From the NCBI GenBank assembly GCA_021030905.1, contig JAGFMI010000004.1, positions 1,922,001-1,986,000 of the forward strand: 64,000 nt of DNA, given 5' to 3'. The stretch is from Pyrenula massariospora. Its lineage: Eukaryota > Ascomycota > Eurotiomycetes > Pyrenulales > Pyrenulaceae. Positions 1 through 12,327 of this stretch are shown here, one piece after another (the first letter of the stretch is position 1; every line of letters starts with the position of its first letter). The position numbers were made by a program, and so were the translations under genes. The notes beneath the pieces were generated by a model that did not search any database, had not been told where the DNA came from, and saw only the letters and a list, made by a program, of their open reading frames with translations.

Positions 1-2834
1 GGCGGGTCGCCTTTGGTACGGTTCGCGGCACACGAGCGCGACTCGTGCCAGAAAATTCGTTCATGGTCCCAAGGATATGACGGCAAATCCGGAAGGACCT
101 GAGGAATACCACCCTTAGAGTCCAAGACAAATTTATAGAACGAAGGATAGTCAACGGCGTGCTCGCCTAGAGCTTGCCATATATATCCAAGAGCTTCTGC
201 AAAAGCTTGAATATTATCTCTTGATCGGTGTAAGAGGCCCGTATAAGGCATGGGGTGGCTATCAACCTCCTGCACAACCTCGAGAGTAGGCCCCTTGAGT
301 GCGGGATGCGGACCGCACTCGATAGCCAGGTCGAACGGCCCTTTCTCAGCCATCGCAAACTCTACAGCTTGTGAAAACAAGACTGGCTGAACCATGTTAT
401 TCACCCAATACTCATTGCTCAGCATAGGAAGATACTCGATTGCCTCTTCGCCATAGACACTCGATATCCAAGTCGTGCCGCCTCGCGGGGGTCTAAGAAC
501 TTTAATATTGCAATCGATGAGCGATCTCTGGTAAGCTCCAGAGCAGGCAAGCATGTGATGTGAGTGGTACGCTTTATCGACCTTCAAGAGGCGCACAAAC
601 TTCTTCTCATCATCAAAGACCTCTTTTGCCCCCTCAACCGCGTCAAGGTTGCCGGATAGCGTAACACTTGCGGACGAGTTACTTGCAGCAACATTCAGTC
701 GGCCCTTAAAAGCAGGTAGGTTACAAAGATCATGAGCATCTTCAAATGAAGTTCCAACAGCCACCATAGCTCCTATTTCTCCTGCGACGCCTTCGGCAAG
801 ATGAAGATGGTAGCCTCGATAGTAGGCGATTCGGATGGCGTCGGTAGCACTGAGGTAGCCGGATGCATAGGCGGCGCCCATCTCCCCGGAAGAATGGCCT
901 ACTACGGTCTCAAAGGTGATTCCGGCGCTCTTCAACAAGTCCACCAAAAGAATTTGGATCGCTGTACAAAGTGGCTGACTGATCGCAGCTTCGTTGACGT
1001 GAGACGAAGACCCTTCGGCCAAGATCTCGTGTCTGATTGACCAAGACGGGCCATCTGGTAGCTCAGCCAGGCTCTGTTCCAAGTCTGCGAGAATTGAGGC
1101 GGCAGCTGGAGAGTTGACAAGGAGCTCAGCGCCCATGCGTGCCCACTGGGCACCCTGGCCAGTAAAGACCCCAAGGATTCGCGGTTTCGAAGGGAGTGAT
1201 TTTGATGGCACTTTCAGAAGAGCCGTGGTCTCGGATTCAGCTCTATCCCGCAGGGATTGGGCGAGTTCTGAGGGTGTTGCACCATACACAGAAGTACGGT
1301 ATGGCAGGGTTGAGCGGCGGGTATTCAGCGTCCAGGTAAAATCGGAGAGATTGATCGAGTCATTTTCCTCGAGATAGTTGGCGTATTTTCGGAGCAGAGT
1401 CCTTAGGGCCCTTTCCGAAGACGCAGAAAGGTTGCACGCAGTATAAACGACATCGTTCAGGCCGTAGTGGCGCACCCCGGGGGCCTCGTAGGCCTCGAGG
1501 ATGGCATGTGCGTTTGCTCCACCGAATCCAAAGCTGTTGATGCTGATCCTTCGTACCGCCCCCGGAGCAAGTTCTGGCCATGATCTCGCTTCTGTCGGAA
1601 TTTGCACGTCCCCGTAGAATGGTCTTACTTTGGGGTTGAGGGTGTGGAAGAGGCGATTGGGGGGGATGATGGCATGCTGAAGCGCGAGACTCGCCTTGAG
1701 CAGAGCCGCCAAGCCTGCCGTACCTTCGGTATGACCAATCACCGTCTTGACGGATCCGACATACAGCGGCTCGGAGCCCGTCTTCGGGACCACCTCGGCC
1801 GCAAAGAAAGCATCGTGGATCGCCTGAGCCTCAATTGGATCGCCAGCCGGTGTGCCAGTGCCATGAGCTTCGAAGAACTGCGGTCGATCACTCTCCTCAG
1901 AAATGTCTAATCCAGCTTGGGCATAAGTCGCCTGAATCAACGCCGTTTGCGCCGTGGCGCTTGGCATAGTGATCCCCTTGGTCCTGCCGTCCTGATTGAT
2001 GCGAGTCTCCCGGATGAGACAATCGATATGGTCGCCGTCCTTGAGAGCTTGCGATAGTCGCTTCAAAACGACTACAGCGATACCATCCCCTCGAGCGTAC
2101 CCGTCGGCCTGCTCATCCCACATGCGACTGCGACCGGCTGGGCTTAACATTTTCAACTTGGACTCTGCAATGTACTGGTCCGGGTTCAGCAGCAGGTTGG
2201 TGCCAGCAGCAACAGCGACGTCCGTTCCATCGCCAGATCGAAGGGCTTGTACCGCTAAATGAACAGCTACGAGACTTGAAGAGCAGGCGGTATCAATGGT
2301 CATGGAAGGTCCATGCCAGTCGAAATAGTATGACACGCGATTCGATACGATCGATCTCGCAGTGCCAGTCGCGAAATAGGTCGGGAAGCTTTCTAGGTCG
2401 CTTCCAAGCATATCACTATAGTCATTTGACATGAGACCAACATAGACAGCAGTCTGGGACCCTTGAAGCTGCTTGATCGTCATCCCGCCGGCTTCAAGGC
2501 TTTCATATACCGTCTCCATCAGCAGCCGCTGTTGCGGATCGATGGAGTTGGCTTCGATTGGCTTGATGCCGAAGAATTGAGCATCAAAAAGTCGCACGTC
2601 ATCTTCCAACACATAAGAATGTCTCACATTTGATGTGCCATGATGCATGCTATCCGGATGGTAGAAACCGTTGACGTTGAATCTTTCCTGCGGTATCTCC
2701 TTCAGGATATCTTTTGGCTGCTGCAACAGCTCCCACAGTGCTGATGGCGAGCTTGCGTTTCCCGGAAATCGACATGCTGAGCCTACTACAGCAATAGGCT
2801 CGTTGCAGATCTTTTGGACGTCCTTGCCGATCAT
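1..2834 (-). CDS. Highly reducing type I polyketide synthase, N-terminal KS-AT part (partial, runs off left edge)
   Basis: This is the first 944 codons of an iterative fungal PKS; the rest lies beyond base 1. The frame is open from the ATG at 2834 to the edge with no intron seen. The ketosynthase has its active-site Cys184 in TACSSS and the two histidines in EAHGTGT (His324) and GHTEG (His368). The acyltransferase has the nucleophile Ser648 in GHSSGE and a His (about 757) in AYHSHH, and should load malonyl-CoA. The last residues visible match the linker that enters the dehydratase domain (a YPWDH motif followed by W-H-E-S-R). The motif style is that of reducing PKSs such as lovastatin-type enzymes, by family knowledge. 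It is transcribed in the same direction as the P450 and Zn2Cys6 genes upstream of it, as expected for one biosynthetic cluster. The product cannot be predicted from this part. Confidence 0.95.
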   Translation of the reverse strand, partial: MIGKDVQKICNEPIAVVGSACRFPGNASSPSALWELLQQPKDILKEIPQERFNVNGFYHPDSMHHGTSNVRHSYVLEDDVRLFDAQFFGIKPIEANSIDPQQRLLMETVYESLEAGGMTIKQLQGSQTAVYVGLMSNDYSDMLGSDLESFPTYFATGTARSIVSNRVSYYFDWHGPSMTIDTACSSSLVAVHLAVQALRSGDGTDVAVAAGTNLLLNPDQYIAESKLKMLSPAGRSRMWDEQADGYARGDGIAVVVLKRLSQALKDGDHIDCLIRETRINQDGRTKGITMPSATAQTALIQATYAQAGLDISEESDRPQFFEAHGTGTPAGDPIEAQAIHDAFFAAEVVPKTGSEPLYVGSVKTVIGHTEGTAGLAALLKASLALQHAIIPPNRLFHTLNPKVRPFYGDVQIPTEARSWPELAPGAVRRISINSFGFGGANAHAILEAYEAPGVRHYGLNDVVYTACNLSASSERALRTLLRKYANYLEENDSINLSDFTWTLNTRRSTLPYRTSVYGATPSELAQSLRDRAESETTALLKVPSKSLPSKPRILGVFTGQGAQWARMGAELLVNSPAAASILADLEQSLAELPDGPSWSIRHEILAEGSSSHVNEAAISQPLCTAIQILLVDLLKSAGITFETVVGHSSGEMGAAYASGYLSATDAIRIAYYRGYHLHLAEGVAGEIGAMVAVGTSFEDAHDLCNLPAFKGRLNVAASNSSASVTLSGNLDAVEGAKEVFDDEKKFVRLLKVDKAYHSHHMLACSGAYQRSLIDCNIKVLRPPRGGTTWISSVYGEEAIEYLPMLSNEYWVNNMVQPVLFSQAVEFAMAEKGPFDLAIECGPHPALKGPTLEVVQEVDSHPMPYTGLLHRSRDNIQAFAEALGYIWQALGEHAVDYPSFYKFVLDSKGGIPQVLPDLPSYPWDHERIFWHESRSCAANRTKGDP

Positions 2835-3993
2835 TGTTGTGGCTAACTTGCATGCACTCTAGGGTAACATTCACGTTATTAGGACACTAGGTAGACCTGA
2901 TTGGCGTCTCAAAACCGAAAATTTGTTCTCAAGCCTACGAAATCCGTATAGTCAGGGCGGCCATCAGATGTTAGATCAATAGTCACAGACGTTTCATTTA
3001 GCCTATCTGACGAAGCACCAAGCCTCCAATGGACATCAAATCTCTCATTCAGCGCTGTTTCAGTCCGAATACGTGATGCAAAACTCAATATTCGGGTCAG
3101 CGATTACTGCTCTCCGAGCCGTCTCCGATCAGCCTTGTGCTACCAGATTGTCGAATCATGGACTGCTCCGAATTATCGATGAGTCGTTTGCGCTGCTGAC
3201 AACAGTACTCGGAGAGCCGCAAAAGTGGCATAGAGGCCGAACATCGCGAGCCTTCCATATGTGGGATAAAACAGGATTTCTGAATACGATGTCGCACAAG
3301 CACTGGCGTTATGGTAAGTCTTGGTTTTGGAGCCGTGCTGAAAAGTTTGAAGATAGGTAGGGCTAGGAATGTCCTTTGGTCAGATGCCGAAGTCTTTCAT
3401 AGAACATCTGGTAGGATTCCCTTTTTTCACAGCTGCATCCAGCAAACCTGCTACAGGCTACGATGCTCCTAGAAGATACTCAACTTCTTGTTCTCACGTC
3501 GGCCTTCTAAATGGACAGGAACTGGGACCTACCCGTATTGAACATTCGTACAGAATTTGACATGCATATGTCAAGTCTTTGCGTAGAGTTGGCTTTTTAC
3601 TAGAAAGATATTCTAGGCCGATTTTCCAAAAGACATCGTTACTGTGTGAAAGGCTTGGGATTGCGCGTAGTCTGAGCTGTATGCCTAGCACGCGCTAGTT
3701 TTGATTCTTGTGAACTACCAAGGGCGCTTTTAAATCTTGGCGACAATTCCAACAAAAATTGACTTTTGCAACTCCACATATCCAGGCACTTATTGTCCTG
3801 ACGATAATCCACAGATGCAGGAATTTATCACGCGTAATCACAGCTTGCCTTCTATGAAGATAGAGTCCTAATTTTCCTTTTCCGACCGTCATTGTTCTAA
3901 ATCCACACGAGCTGACATTCTAGCTTTCACGTCCAGATCAGGCTAGCAGAAACCTTCCAACATCTAGACCCGCACCGGAATCCCGGTCCCATA
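2835..3993. other. Intergenic, PKS upstream region
   Basis: About 1.16 kb between the PKS start and the P450 stop. It contains only short open frames on both strands, none with recognisable protein character. It must include the PKS promoter and the P450 3' end. I saw no repeat or RNA gene. Confidence 0.5.
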
Positions 3994-5707
3994 TCAATTT
4001 CTAGATTGAAACAGGACCTCGGCGGTCATATCTGGTGCCCAACTTCCATTGGGCATATTGATCATTTTCGGTCTCTCCTGACCGTCTTTGAGCTTGACAT
4101 TGTAGTTGACAAGAACATGCGCCAAGCACACCTTGATCGAGCTATTGGCGAAGAAGCGTCCCGGGCAAGCCTGTGTGCCGTCACCCCAGTTTGGATCCGC
4201 AGGACCTGTCGACACAAATAGATGGCGGGTTTCGAAATCCGGCTTGGCGCGTAGGTTCAGGAACCGATATGGATCATATTTCTCTGGCTTGGGAAAAAGT
4301 GACGGGGAATTGTTGATGTGATGAGAGTCGACGCACAAGATGGTCCCGGGTGGCAGGCTAGGCCCAGATGATAGCTGGATTGTTTGACGGGTGATACGGT
4401 AAAGTGAAACTAGCCACTAATTAGGTGTGCTGAAAGTAATGATTGGGAACTAAAAGGACGGACACCTACACAAACCGAATGGATTCACGCGAAAGCTTTC
4501 TCGCATGACGCTATCCATTAGTTTCAATTCTTTAAGGTGAGTGGCGGGAAGTTTGCCATGAACCATGACGTCGTCTAGCTCGCGGCGAAGCTCGTTTTGT
4601 AGCTCAGGGCGAACCGCTAGGTCTAGAATGATATTGTAGAGCGTGATTGCGGTACTAGCAGTAGACTCGAAACTGGTAAGGATATGATCAGTTGCAAGCT
4701 GATGCGGAGTCGCATCGCCAGGCTTGTAGCGAGCCATAAGCCATTGAGTGAAAGGTAGTTTGCCGTCTACGGTTGGCTTCAGAACCTCTTTTTTGTTAGC
4801 CGCGTGCTCATACTCTGCAATGTCTCGTTTGATCAAAGGCTCAAGAATTTGGCGCATGTCTCTTTGCACCTTCAGTGCTGGCAGCAGTAGAATTGGCTGG
4901 AAGAACGGGCGAAGCACCCGAGGCACCCAGCTCAAAGCCATCACAGCGAAAAAGACGGACATCGGTAACTGCCGCACCGCTTTAGGCCACTTTCCAGTGC
5001 CGACCTCACGGCCCATAAATGAACACGCGTTGGTGGTTGAGACAATTTTCATCATGCCATCGAAGATTGCGACCGCTTTATAGTCAGGACAATACCCAAC
5101 ATATCTGTCGAATGCAACTCGAGCATCCTTTTGCTTCGTTGGAACTTTTACCGGAACACTTCGTGCAAGATCAACGGCGATTGTCTTCCATAGTGTGTCA
5201 GTTTCAGTTCCAATGTGTGTCCATCGGCCGTAGGTCACAGTACGGAAAAAGTCTTGCGCGGATGCTTCCTTTTCAGTAAGGCGTTTGATCTCGTCGAAAA
5301 ACCTGGGCGGATAAACTACGTATTGAAGTCCTGATGCATTTACAACGTAAGGATCCTCCGGGTACTATACCCAGCAAATCAGCTTATGGGAAAGGTAAGC
5401 TTCCACCTTTATCACCAACCTTTCGTTTTCCCTCCTCAATTATACGCAAGAAATCATATTTGAGAGTCCTCGAGCCACCTAGCACTGGAAGACCAAGAAC
5501 ATTTTCCAATCTCTGCGGCCTTGTCACGGCACTGAAAGCCCACAAGATAGACGTTATGACAAGAAAGATAATCAACTTGGTAAGTATCGGGTGCTCACGA
5601 TTGACCTGCGCAGCGAACATCATTGTCATCTGCCATCGGGTCAATCTCAGCGGCGTAAAAGCTTGCCGCATAACCTGCCATTGTTCGATAATGTCACCGA
5701 ATATCAT
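3994..5707 (-). CDS. Cytochrome P450 monooxygenase, membrane-anchored, 3 exons
   Basis: This is a microsomal P450 that probably oxidises the product of the neighbouring PKS. Exons are 5420-5707, 4470-5364 and 3994-4409. The introns are 5365-5419 (GTTGGT..TAG, phase 0) and 4410-4469 (GTAGGT..TAG, phase 1). The first ATG of the open frame is at 5707, giving 532 aa. In-frame ATGs at 5629 or 5623 would place the membrane segment (around the PILTKLIIF stretch) at the usual position near the N-terminus, so the start is uncertain. The LPVLG proline region follows the anchor. The K-helix ExxR is in ESFR. The haem-binding loop is WGDGTQACPGRF, with the Cys codon at 4165-4167. A Trp replaces the common Phe in that loop, as in many fungal secondary-metabolism P450s. 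It is tandem with the regulator gene upstream. The exact CYP family is not assigned. Confidence 0.9.
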
Positions 5708-6332
5708 TGTGAAATCCAAACGTAAGGTCAAAAAGCAAAAAGTAGCCAAGAAGAGACAGGGGAAAACCAGAAATAGCTGAACGTCTCTTGAAGGACCTCT
5801 GGCATAGCGATTGCATCATACTGGAAAGGTGGCCCACGCCCGAATGGACATTGAATATTTCTGCATGGACATAGTCTTGAATTCGGCAGGCAAGGATCGG
5901 CTCTCGGAAGTCCGAAACCAAGACTCGAGCGCTGAGCAGTCCTGTACCTATGCAATCGTATTACTTTTTCTACGTGCAAGATTTCGCAGCTCCGAACAAT
6001 GACCCAAGATATGTTCGAGACAACTTTTCGGCAGCTTTTGGATTAGCTACGGCTCGGCGAAGGGCGTTCGGTTGAGCCGAAGATGGATTTATTGTTCAGG
6101 GTGAGAGGTAAGACAATCTTCTGCAACAGCTGATGACTAGTGAGAGATCTTGACTTAGTGGTGTCCGTATATTTGAAGTGCTACTCTCGCTCGCGCAGGT
6201 AAGTAGACCCATCGAGTTTACTTTTCATTCTCAAGCGTCGTCGGCACCGCTCAGAAAGAAGTGCAAAGCAATATACGGCACAGTGTCCGATAGAGCAACT
6301 GTTATAAGCGGTTTTACTTTGTGACTTCGAAC
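5708..6332. other. Intergenic, P450 promoter region
   Basis: 625 bp between the P450 start and the stop codon of the regulator gene, both on the minus strand. It holds only short, featureless open frames. It should contain the P450 promoter. Confidence 0.5.
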
Positions 6333-8067
6333 TTATTTTAACATATCATCCACCTGGCCGAGCAGATCCCGTACTGCTCTCAACCCTGTCTGATTGTTTC
6401 GCGAGCAATCTAAGCCTTCCTCTCTCATCACTGTATCAAGCAAGGCCTGGAACAAGGAGTGTGCGATGATGCCACTCAATGCTCTCTCGATAGCGTCAAG
6501 CATGTACCTACTCACCTGCACGAGAATCTTGATCTGCAAGCTGCGGTGCTTGTCTAACAGAAATCCGTCAATCTTCAGACTAGAGACGGTGGGTGGAAGC
6601 TTGATCTTAGAGACCGAAGGTGGATAACATTCTAAGGAGTGCTGGATGACAACGAAAACAGTCTCGTAGGTCTTGACTAAGCAAGTGTAACAGGTGAGGA
6701 GAGCTAAAGTTGAGGGCACGTCAATTTTAAGTAATTGGGTAGACAAAGAAGATTCAAGAGATCTGTTGATTTCTTCGTCTGCTGAATGCCCTGATGCTGG
6801 CTGTGGTGGTGGTGGTGGTGTTGGTGGCGAGTGAGTAAAGAACTGGATGATCTCGAGGAATCTCTCCGCCCCGTGAAGCATTCGTCCGATGGCATTATCC
6901 TGGCTTTCAGAACCATCAAGGGTCTTGAAAAGATACTCTGCAGTGTTTCTATTTGATTGCGTGAAAAGAAATGAACTGGCCAACTTGCAAGTCACGATAC
7001 GATTCAGGTCTTTCATGAGACATGCACTAAGATCCGACAGTTGTTGAATGCAGTCTTCCTTGAGTTGAACGGCAGCCCATCTGGACTGCTTCGTTGATGT
7101 CGGCTCTGCCTCATTGACACCAGGCACCGACAGATTCCCGCCCAGTGATGAAAGGTGTGAGGTTAAGATTGGGCGTTCATGCTGTTCCCCGGAAGCAAGG
7201 TATGACGAGGGAAGCTCACTGCCAGTCTCTAGTAGAGCTCCGTTTGCACGGTGTTGAGGACTAGCGTCTTGTTCAGAGGAATATCGCATGTCACTGGGCC
7301 TGCCGCTGATGATTTGTAAAGGATTTGCTGAGGAACCAACAGCAGCGTTGGCAGTGGTTGCCGGGTTCGCGTTCGGCAAGGTTTGGCGATGGGTTGTGTG
7401 GGACTGGCTTGGTGTAGTGTGCAGGAGTGTCGCGCTGGTTGGCGCTGTTGCTGTGATCGATGAAAAGGTTTCATCCATATCAAGTTCCGGCCCACCGTTA
7501 AAGCTCATATCCATAATGTCGGACCACGGGACAGTGTCAAGATGTAGCGTATCACCATGGGCGTGATAATCGACGGCGAGCTCCCAGGACTGTGATGGGC
7601 TTGATTGCCGGGGAGTTGGAAGCCCTAATTCGCTATTTTCATGGTTCGGCGGGCAGTTTCCATTCTGACGGTTTTGATGGTCTTGTTCCGCGCCTGCATA
7701 GTGGCACACGTGGTCAGCGGGTGTCAGGATCGTACAGAAGAATGATAGGTAGTAGACCTGTACCTGCGTCACTATTCAAAGTATTAGGTTCCAAGAGCCG
7801 GCTAGCCTGCTGTGCCGGGGAACCAGATATGTCTTCCTGTGTTGGTTGGGGTTGTGGTGTTTGCTGCGCAAGGCCCAAGCGGACCGAGGAGCCTATTGTG
7901 CATTTCGCCTGAGCTCTACGACACCGCTGGCAGGGACTATCAGTCGAGGTCATAAGATCACGGTTGCAGCGAAGTTTGTGACCGCGGCACCTATCGCAGG
8001 CATAGCGTCTGGAAAAGCTAGAGATTGGCGGCCCAGACGCCTGAGTAGAGTGTTGTTGAATATTCAT
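6333..8067 (-). CDS. Zn2Cys6 transcription factor, AflR-like, probable cluster regulator
   Basis: This is a nuclear DNA-binding regulator, 554 aa in two exons (7764-8067 and 6333-7693). The intron is 7694-7763 (GTACAG..CAG, phase 1). The Zn2Cys6 binuclear cluster is at residues 24-56, with cysteines 24, 27, 34, 46, 49 and 56. A Ser/Thr/Pro/Gln-rich linker follows. The C-terminal half has the look of the aflatoxin-regulatory domain: a conserved helix around the QLSDLSACL stretch and a GAERFLEII motif. In aflatoxin-type clusters such proteins activate the surrounding PKS and oxidase genes (family knowledge); that this one controls the PKS and P450 beside it is inference from position. The ATG at 8067 is the first in frame. 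Confidence 0.88.
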
Positions 8068-11000
8068 AAGTCAGGCCCAAGACGCCTCAGAGAGAAAGCG
8101 CAGCTAACCACGGGCTGGAGGAGCGTACAAAGTGGTCCCTTTAAACCGCGAGAATGTATCTGTAAATGGAGATGGTGGAGGCTGCGCGGAGATGGATTTG
8201 AGAGGGCCCGGGGAAGGGCGGAGCGCAAGTTCGATCATTGGTGCCATAGCGGCCTGGAACGCATAGCACAGAGCGGCACTGGGCGGCACCGGGCCAGGCA
8301 GCGCACACAAGGTCAATGAAGCGTAGGTTTTTGCCCGTTTTGCAGCCGTGGGTCACACAGTGGCGACGCTCCGACGCGGGGGCTGGAGAATTGCGGTGAA
8401 AGGTCGCCGGTGCTGTTCCTTAGGCACTGAGACGGCAGCAAAATCAGGCGGCTGAGATACTACGTGGCGTTCCCCAGACAGTTCAAGGGCAGAAGGCGTG
8501 CTCAACGGGAGGATGAGGCTGGTTCGGAGGTTGCGCTATGGGGCATCTTTCGAGTTTTTGGCGCCCGCTCCCGGAATCCTCCTCGCTTTGCCTCCTGGGC
8601 ATATTCTTGTTTCGTACGCCGCATGCCATAAGAACAAGACAATTGATGCACATGCACTACTCGTCTATTTAAGTGCTGTTGAAATGATCGCCAATAAGGT
8701 GTAAACGAACATTTGAATATGTTAAATTACACATGGAGTATCGTATCTTTAAATACTATTCGTTAACGACTTGACGGCGGTGAGTCTTGGTGATGAGTCT
8801 GTCATCAGCCTGCTTACCTCACGGCGAGATATTCCTGTTCGGGTTGGGTACAAAACAGTTCATCCATAATCTCGCTCCTCAATACGATGTTGTCCTACTC
8901 TGGAAACCTTCTCGGGCAGCCCGATTTCCCTGATCAGCAAAAAGGATCCGACCGGTGCGTAAGCGGTGCAGCATGTCCTCGCAAGCGGGCCCATTCAATC
9001 AATCAGTCCAAAACCCTACGGGCAGCCAAACCAGCCGGCGAATTAGGCAACCGTATACGCGATTTATGTGGCTACCTGTCTACCTTTACGCGAGATCGAT
9101 GTGAAAACATATCGTTAACGTCAATCATTGACTGACCTTGCCACCGCTGCCTCTCAATGCCAAACCTTGCCATCATTACCTGGTACCACTCTCGCCATCA
9201 CTTTCCAATATCAATCTGCCGTTGCGTTTCCCGCAGCTGCTTTTAATGACAAAGCTCCGTATTAGTCATGGTACTAGAAAAGGCTCTTATCCCTTACTAG
9301 TCGGTAAATGGCCACTTATAATTTGGGGGCACAGCTTTAGGCGCCCCCGGGCGCGTGCGGGGTAATATATAAGCTTAAAATATTAAAATAATAAGCTATA
9401 AGCCCCTATTAATTAGGTCTGAGACCCCGATACGCTACCCCGCACGCGCCCGGAGGCCCTAGAGCTGTGCCCCCAAATTATAAGTGGCCATTTACCGACT
9501 AGTAAGGGATAGCTTTTGTAGTTGAATTGCCGCTGTAAATTGCCTTCATTGTTATTGACGATATCACACCGAACATAAAGAGCACGAATCCGTAAAGGGG
9601 CCGAAAGACAGAGAAATTTTGATTCACATGTAAAACTATACCTGTGGAGCTTGCCAAGAGATAGAGGCAGCTGCCCCAAGGCATCTGCTCCGCGTCTCTT
9701 CAGGACGTTACCTATGATAGTCTAAGACTTTCGTGGTAATGTGCTTGTGGCTGCCTGAAACCCCAGCTCATGTATCCAAATTAAGGTTTGCAGAAGGATG
9801 ATTCTATGCACATACCGCAATCGCCAGGTTATAGCTGACTGAAGCTGCAAAGCACTTTGGACTGTTGGCAATTCTGGAGTCCGGCGGTTCATGCAGAGAC
9901 AGAAAGCTACAGCACCTACAGGGAAAATCTACCTAGAAATCGAAGTTGTGCGAGCTTTAGAAGTCCACGTAGGGTCTATCATCGTCGTCCAACAATGGAC
10001 CACCAATTAATGTCCCCTAGCCATCGTTCATGTTCATTCGGCTCAAAGTTGCTAATGTCCTTGTCACGATACTGATCCTCGCCAATAAACTTGGTCCTTA
10101 TCACAAAATCATGATAAGTATTAGAGTCAGCATCACTTTCCTAAGAACGTCATACAACATCTAATTTAAAGCAGGTAGGTTTTAGCTTAATGCCGCCTCA
10201 TTCAATATTGTACAGCACACTCATGCGCAGCAGTAGCATGGACATAGGTCCAAAATGATTCACACAAAGGGCGCTTGGCTTAGGCTATGACTTGTTAACA
10301 CGTCCTCAAGCTTCTTTGGGGTCTACAACTGCTCTAGGTCACTTTTTGTGGCGCCGTTAATTTTCCTAATGTAACTTGCTGCAGATGCTCTTTGATCGAT
10401 CAGCCCTAATGAAGCTAGCGACTGACTCGGAGACCATCAGAGTGGAACAGCTTAACGCGGAATAAACGCCAGCCTGGACTTGCTTTCGTTTGACTTCTCA
10501 GGACACAGTCTCGGCCTTGCTATTGCTATCCATTGAAGGACCCTGACAGCCTGGAGCAGATAGCACACAAGTCAACTCGGGGGTACTAGGTCCAGAGATG
10601 GACTCAGAGTAGAGAATCGCCATGAATATATTAAAATACATTTCTCATCTAGCCTTAGCCAGCAACACGTGAAGGTTGAACAAGTAAAGCACGTTCTCAT
10701 TGCTCAAGCACTTACAGGAGGACGAACCTGGTGCTACCTGATAAGAGGCAAGAATGCCATATTAGCCTAAGATGCCGATGAGGAAGTGTTTCATATGACA
10801 ATAAGACCACTTTCTGCAGGAAAGTCGTCAGCTACTACGCCTTTCCCAGACGTCAAGTTCAGCCTATGGCTTGAAGCATTGACATGATTGACCTTATCTT
10901 GCAGTCCTCTCTAATACTATATCGCGTCATTGTTTTCACTTTGACGATTTCGAATCAATTTTGCTCCTTTTCAGCTTCCAATTCTTAAGTGCTCATCAAG

Positions 11001-12327
11001 ATCAGCGAGTCGAAAAGACACCGGACTTCCTCGTCGCTTTACTTCGCATCCAAGCTTGAAGGCTAATGAACCTCGACAGCACTGAGAGCTGTAAAACGTA
11101 AAGAGCACGAAAGAAAAATAATGAAACCAGACCAGACAAGCAATCCAGATTCCAAATTAATTTTTGGCTGACTGAGAGAGGTACGAGTTTCACCCATGAA
11201 GTCAGCACTTCGACAAAAAATGTGAAGATTCAGGCATGAAGGCAGACCACCTGCTGACGTTGGGTATGCAGTTACCGATGGTGTGAATGAGGTTGCAATC
11301 GCAGGATTTCATCATATAGTCAAGCCCGAGAACGGGGTTACCCAAGTAAGGGTTACTACTTCTTCATCATGCCAATGAACAACATGTCGTCTCCAAGCCA
11401 GAGGTACACCTGGGTTCTCCCAGAAACGGTGTCCAAGATGAGGCTTAAATTCCCTCTGGATTTGTGGTCATTGAAGAAGTTGGCCTTGACATTGATCCCG
11501 AGCTCTTAGTGATCGGTTTGTCCGTTGCCTCCCACCTCAAGAACGTGAAGGACACTACAATCTAATGTTGAAGTAATCGGTAGCCTACACTTGCAACATT
11601 GGCTTCGTTTGCCCTATCTTTCCTGCAAATATTTGTTCGAAAGCAACAAGGATAACAGGGAGAATGAAACATACAGACTTTTTATAAGAGGCAGAAGACA
11701 ACGACTTGTAAAGAACTTGTGGAATATGGACCTTCTCTGAAGATACGTTAATAGTTATAAAAACGCTCTTAAGCCGATTAAGGTCCTATTCCGTTCTTTA
11801 TGTAGAATTTTCTGTGAGATGCTAGACATTTGAATTTATTGGATTGAGAGTTTGATAGCTCTGCCTGGTGACATTTTGGTTGTTTCTGCTTAAGCGATCG
11901 CTTGGAGCCTGCCGATCTTTGACTGAGGGAAAAGGGCCGAGACAGAGAAATTTCATTTTCATAACTTAGCAGACACCTATAGAAGTCAATAAATTCAAAG
12001 ATGATTGTAAAAAGGGCGAAAATGTCGACCTCATAGTAAAATCCTCACCTAGAGATGCATCTTCCCCCACACGAGACCCTGCATGATCTCCATCTTTAGC
12101 GGCTCTGGGCAAAGCCTTGCCGATCTGCACAAGACCAACAGCAAGCCACTCTGTTTCCATAATCGCCAGCTTGACCCCCAAGACGATCCACAGCATTTGC
12201 GCATGACTATGTTTTCTTTTATCGTCGCTCGTTGTTCGACACCTCAAATTGACCAGTTTCGGCGCCCACTCGCGCACTTCAGGATCTTCCCTCACTTTCG
12301 AGCAGAGAATGTGACCTTTCTCCCACC
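8068..12327. other. Gene-poor 4.3-kb stretch with one MITE-like element
   Basis: No gene could be supported here. Long parts (about 10.1-11.0 kb) have frequent stops in all frames. A 220-bp inverted-repeat element sits at 9290-9509. On the minus strand near 11356-11660 there are two short, protein-like open frames that a GTAGGC..AAG intron could join, but they match no family known to me. The right end must contain the promoter of the transporter gene. Confidence 0.5.
9290..9509. mobile_element. MITE-like palindromic element with about 75-bp terminal inverted repeats
   Basis: The left arm 9290-9364 and right arm 9436-9509 are near-perfect inverted copies. The outer 45 bases match with almost no change, starting TCCCTTACTAGTCGG on the left with its complement ending the right arm. 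The inner parts differ by a few bases. The loop between them (9365-9435) is AT-rich. TA dinucleotides flank both ends (9288-9289 and 9510-9511), as expected for a target duplication of Tc1/mariner-type elements. There is no coding capacity, so movement would need a transposase elsewhere. Family assignment is inference. Confidence 0.7.
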
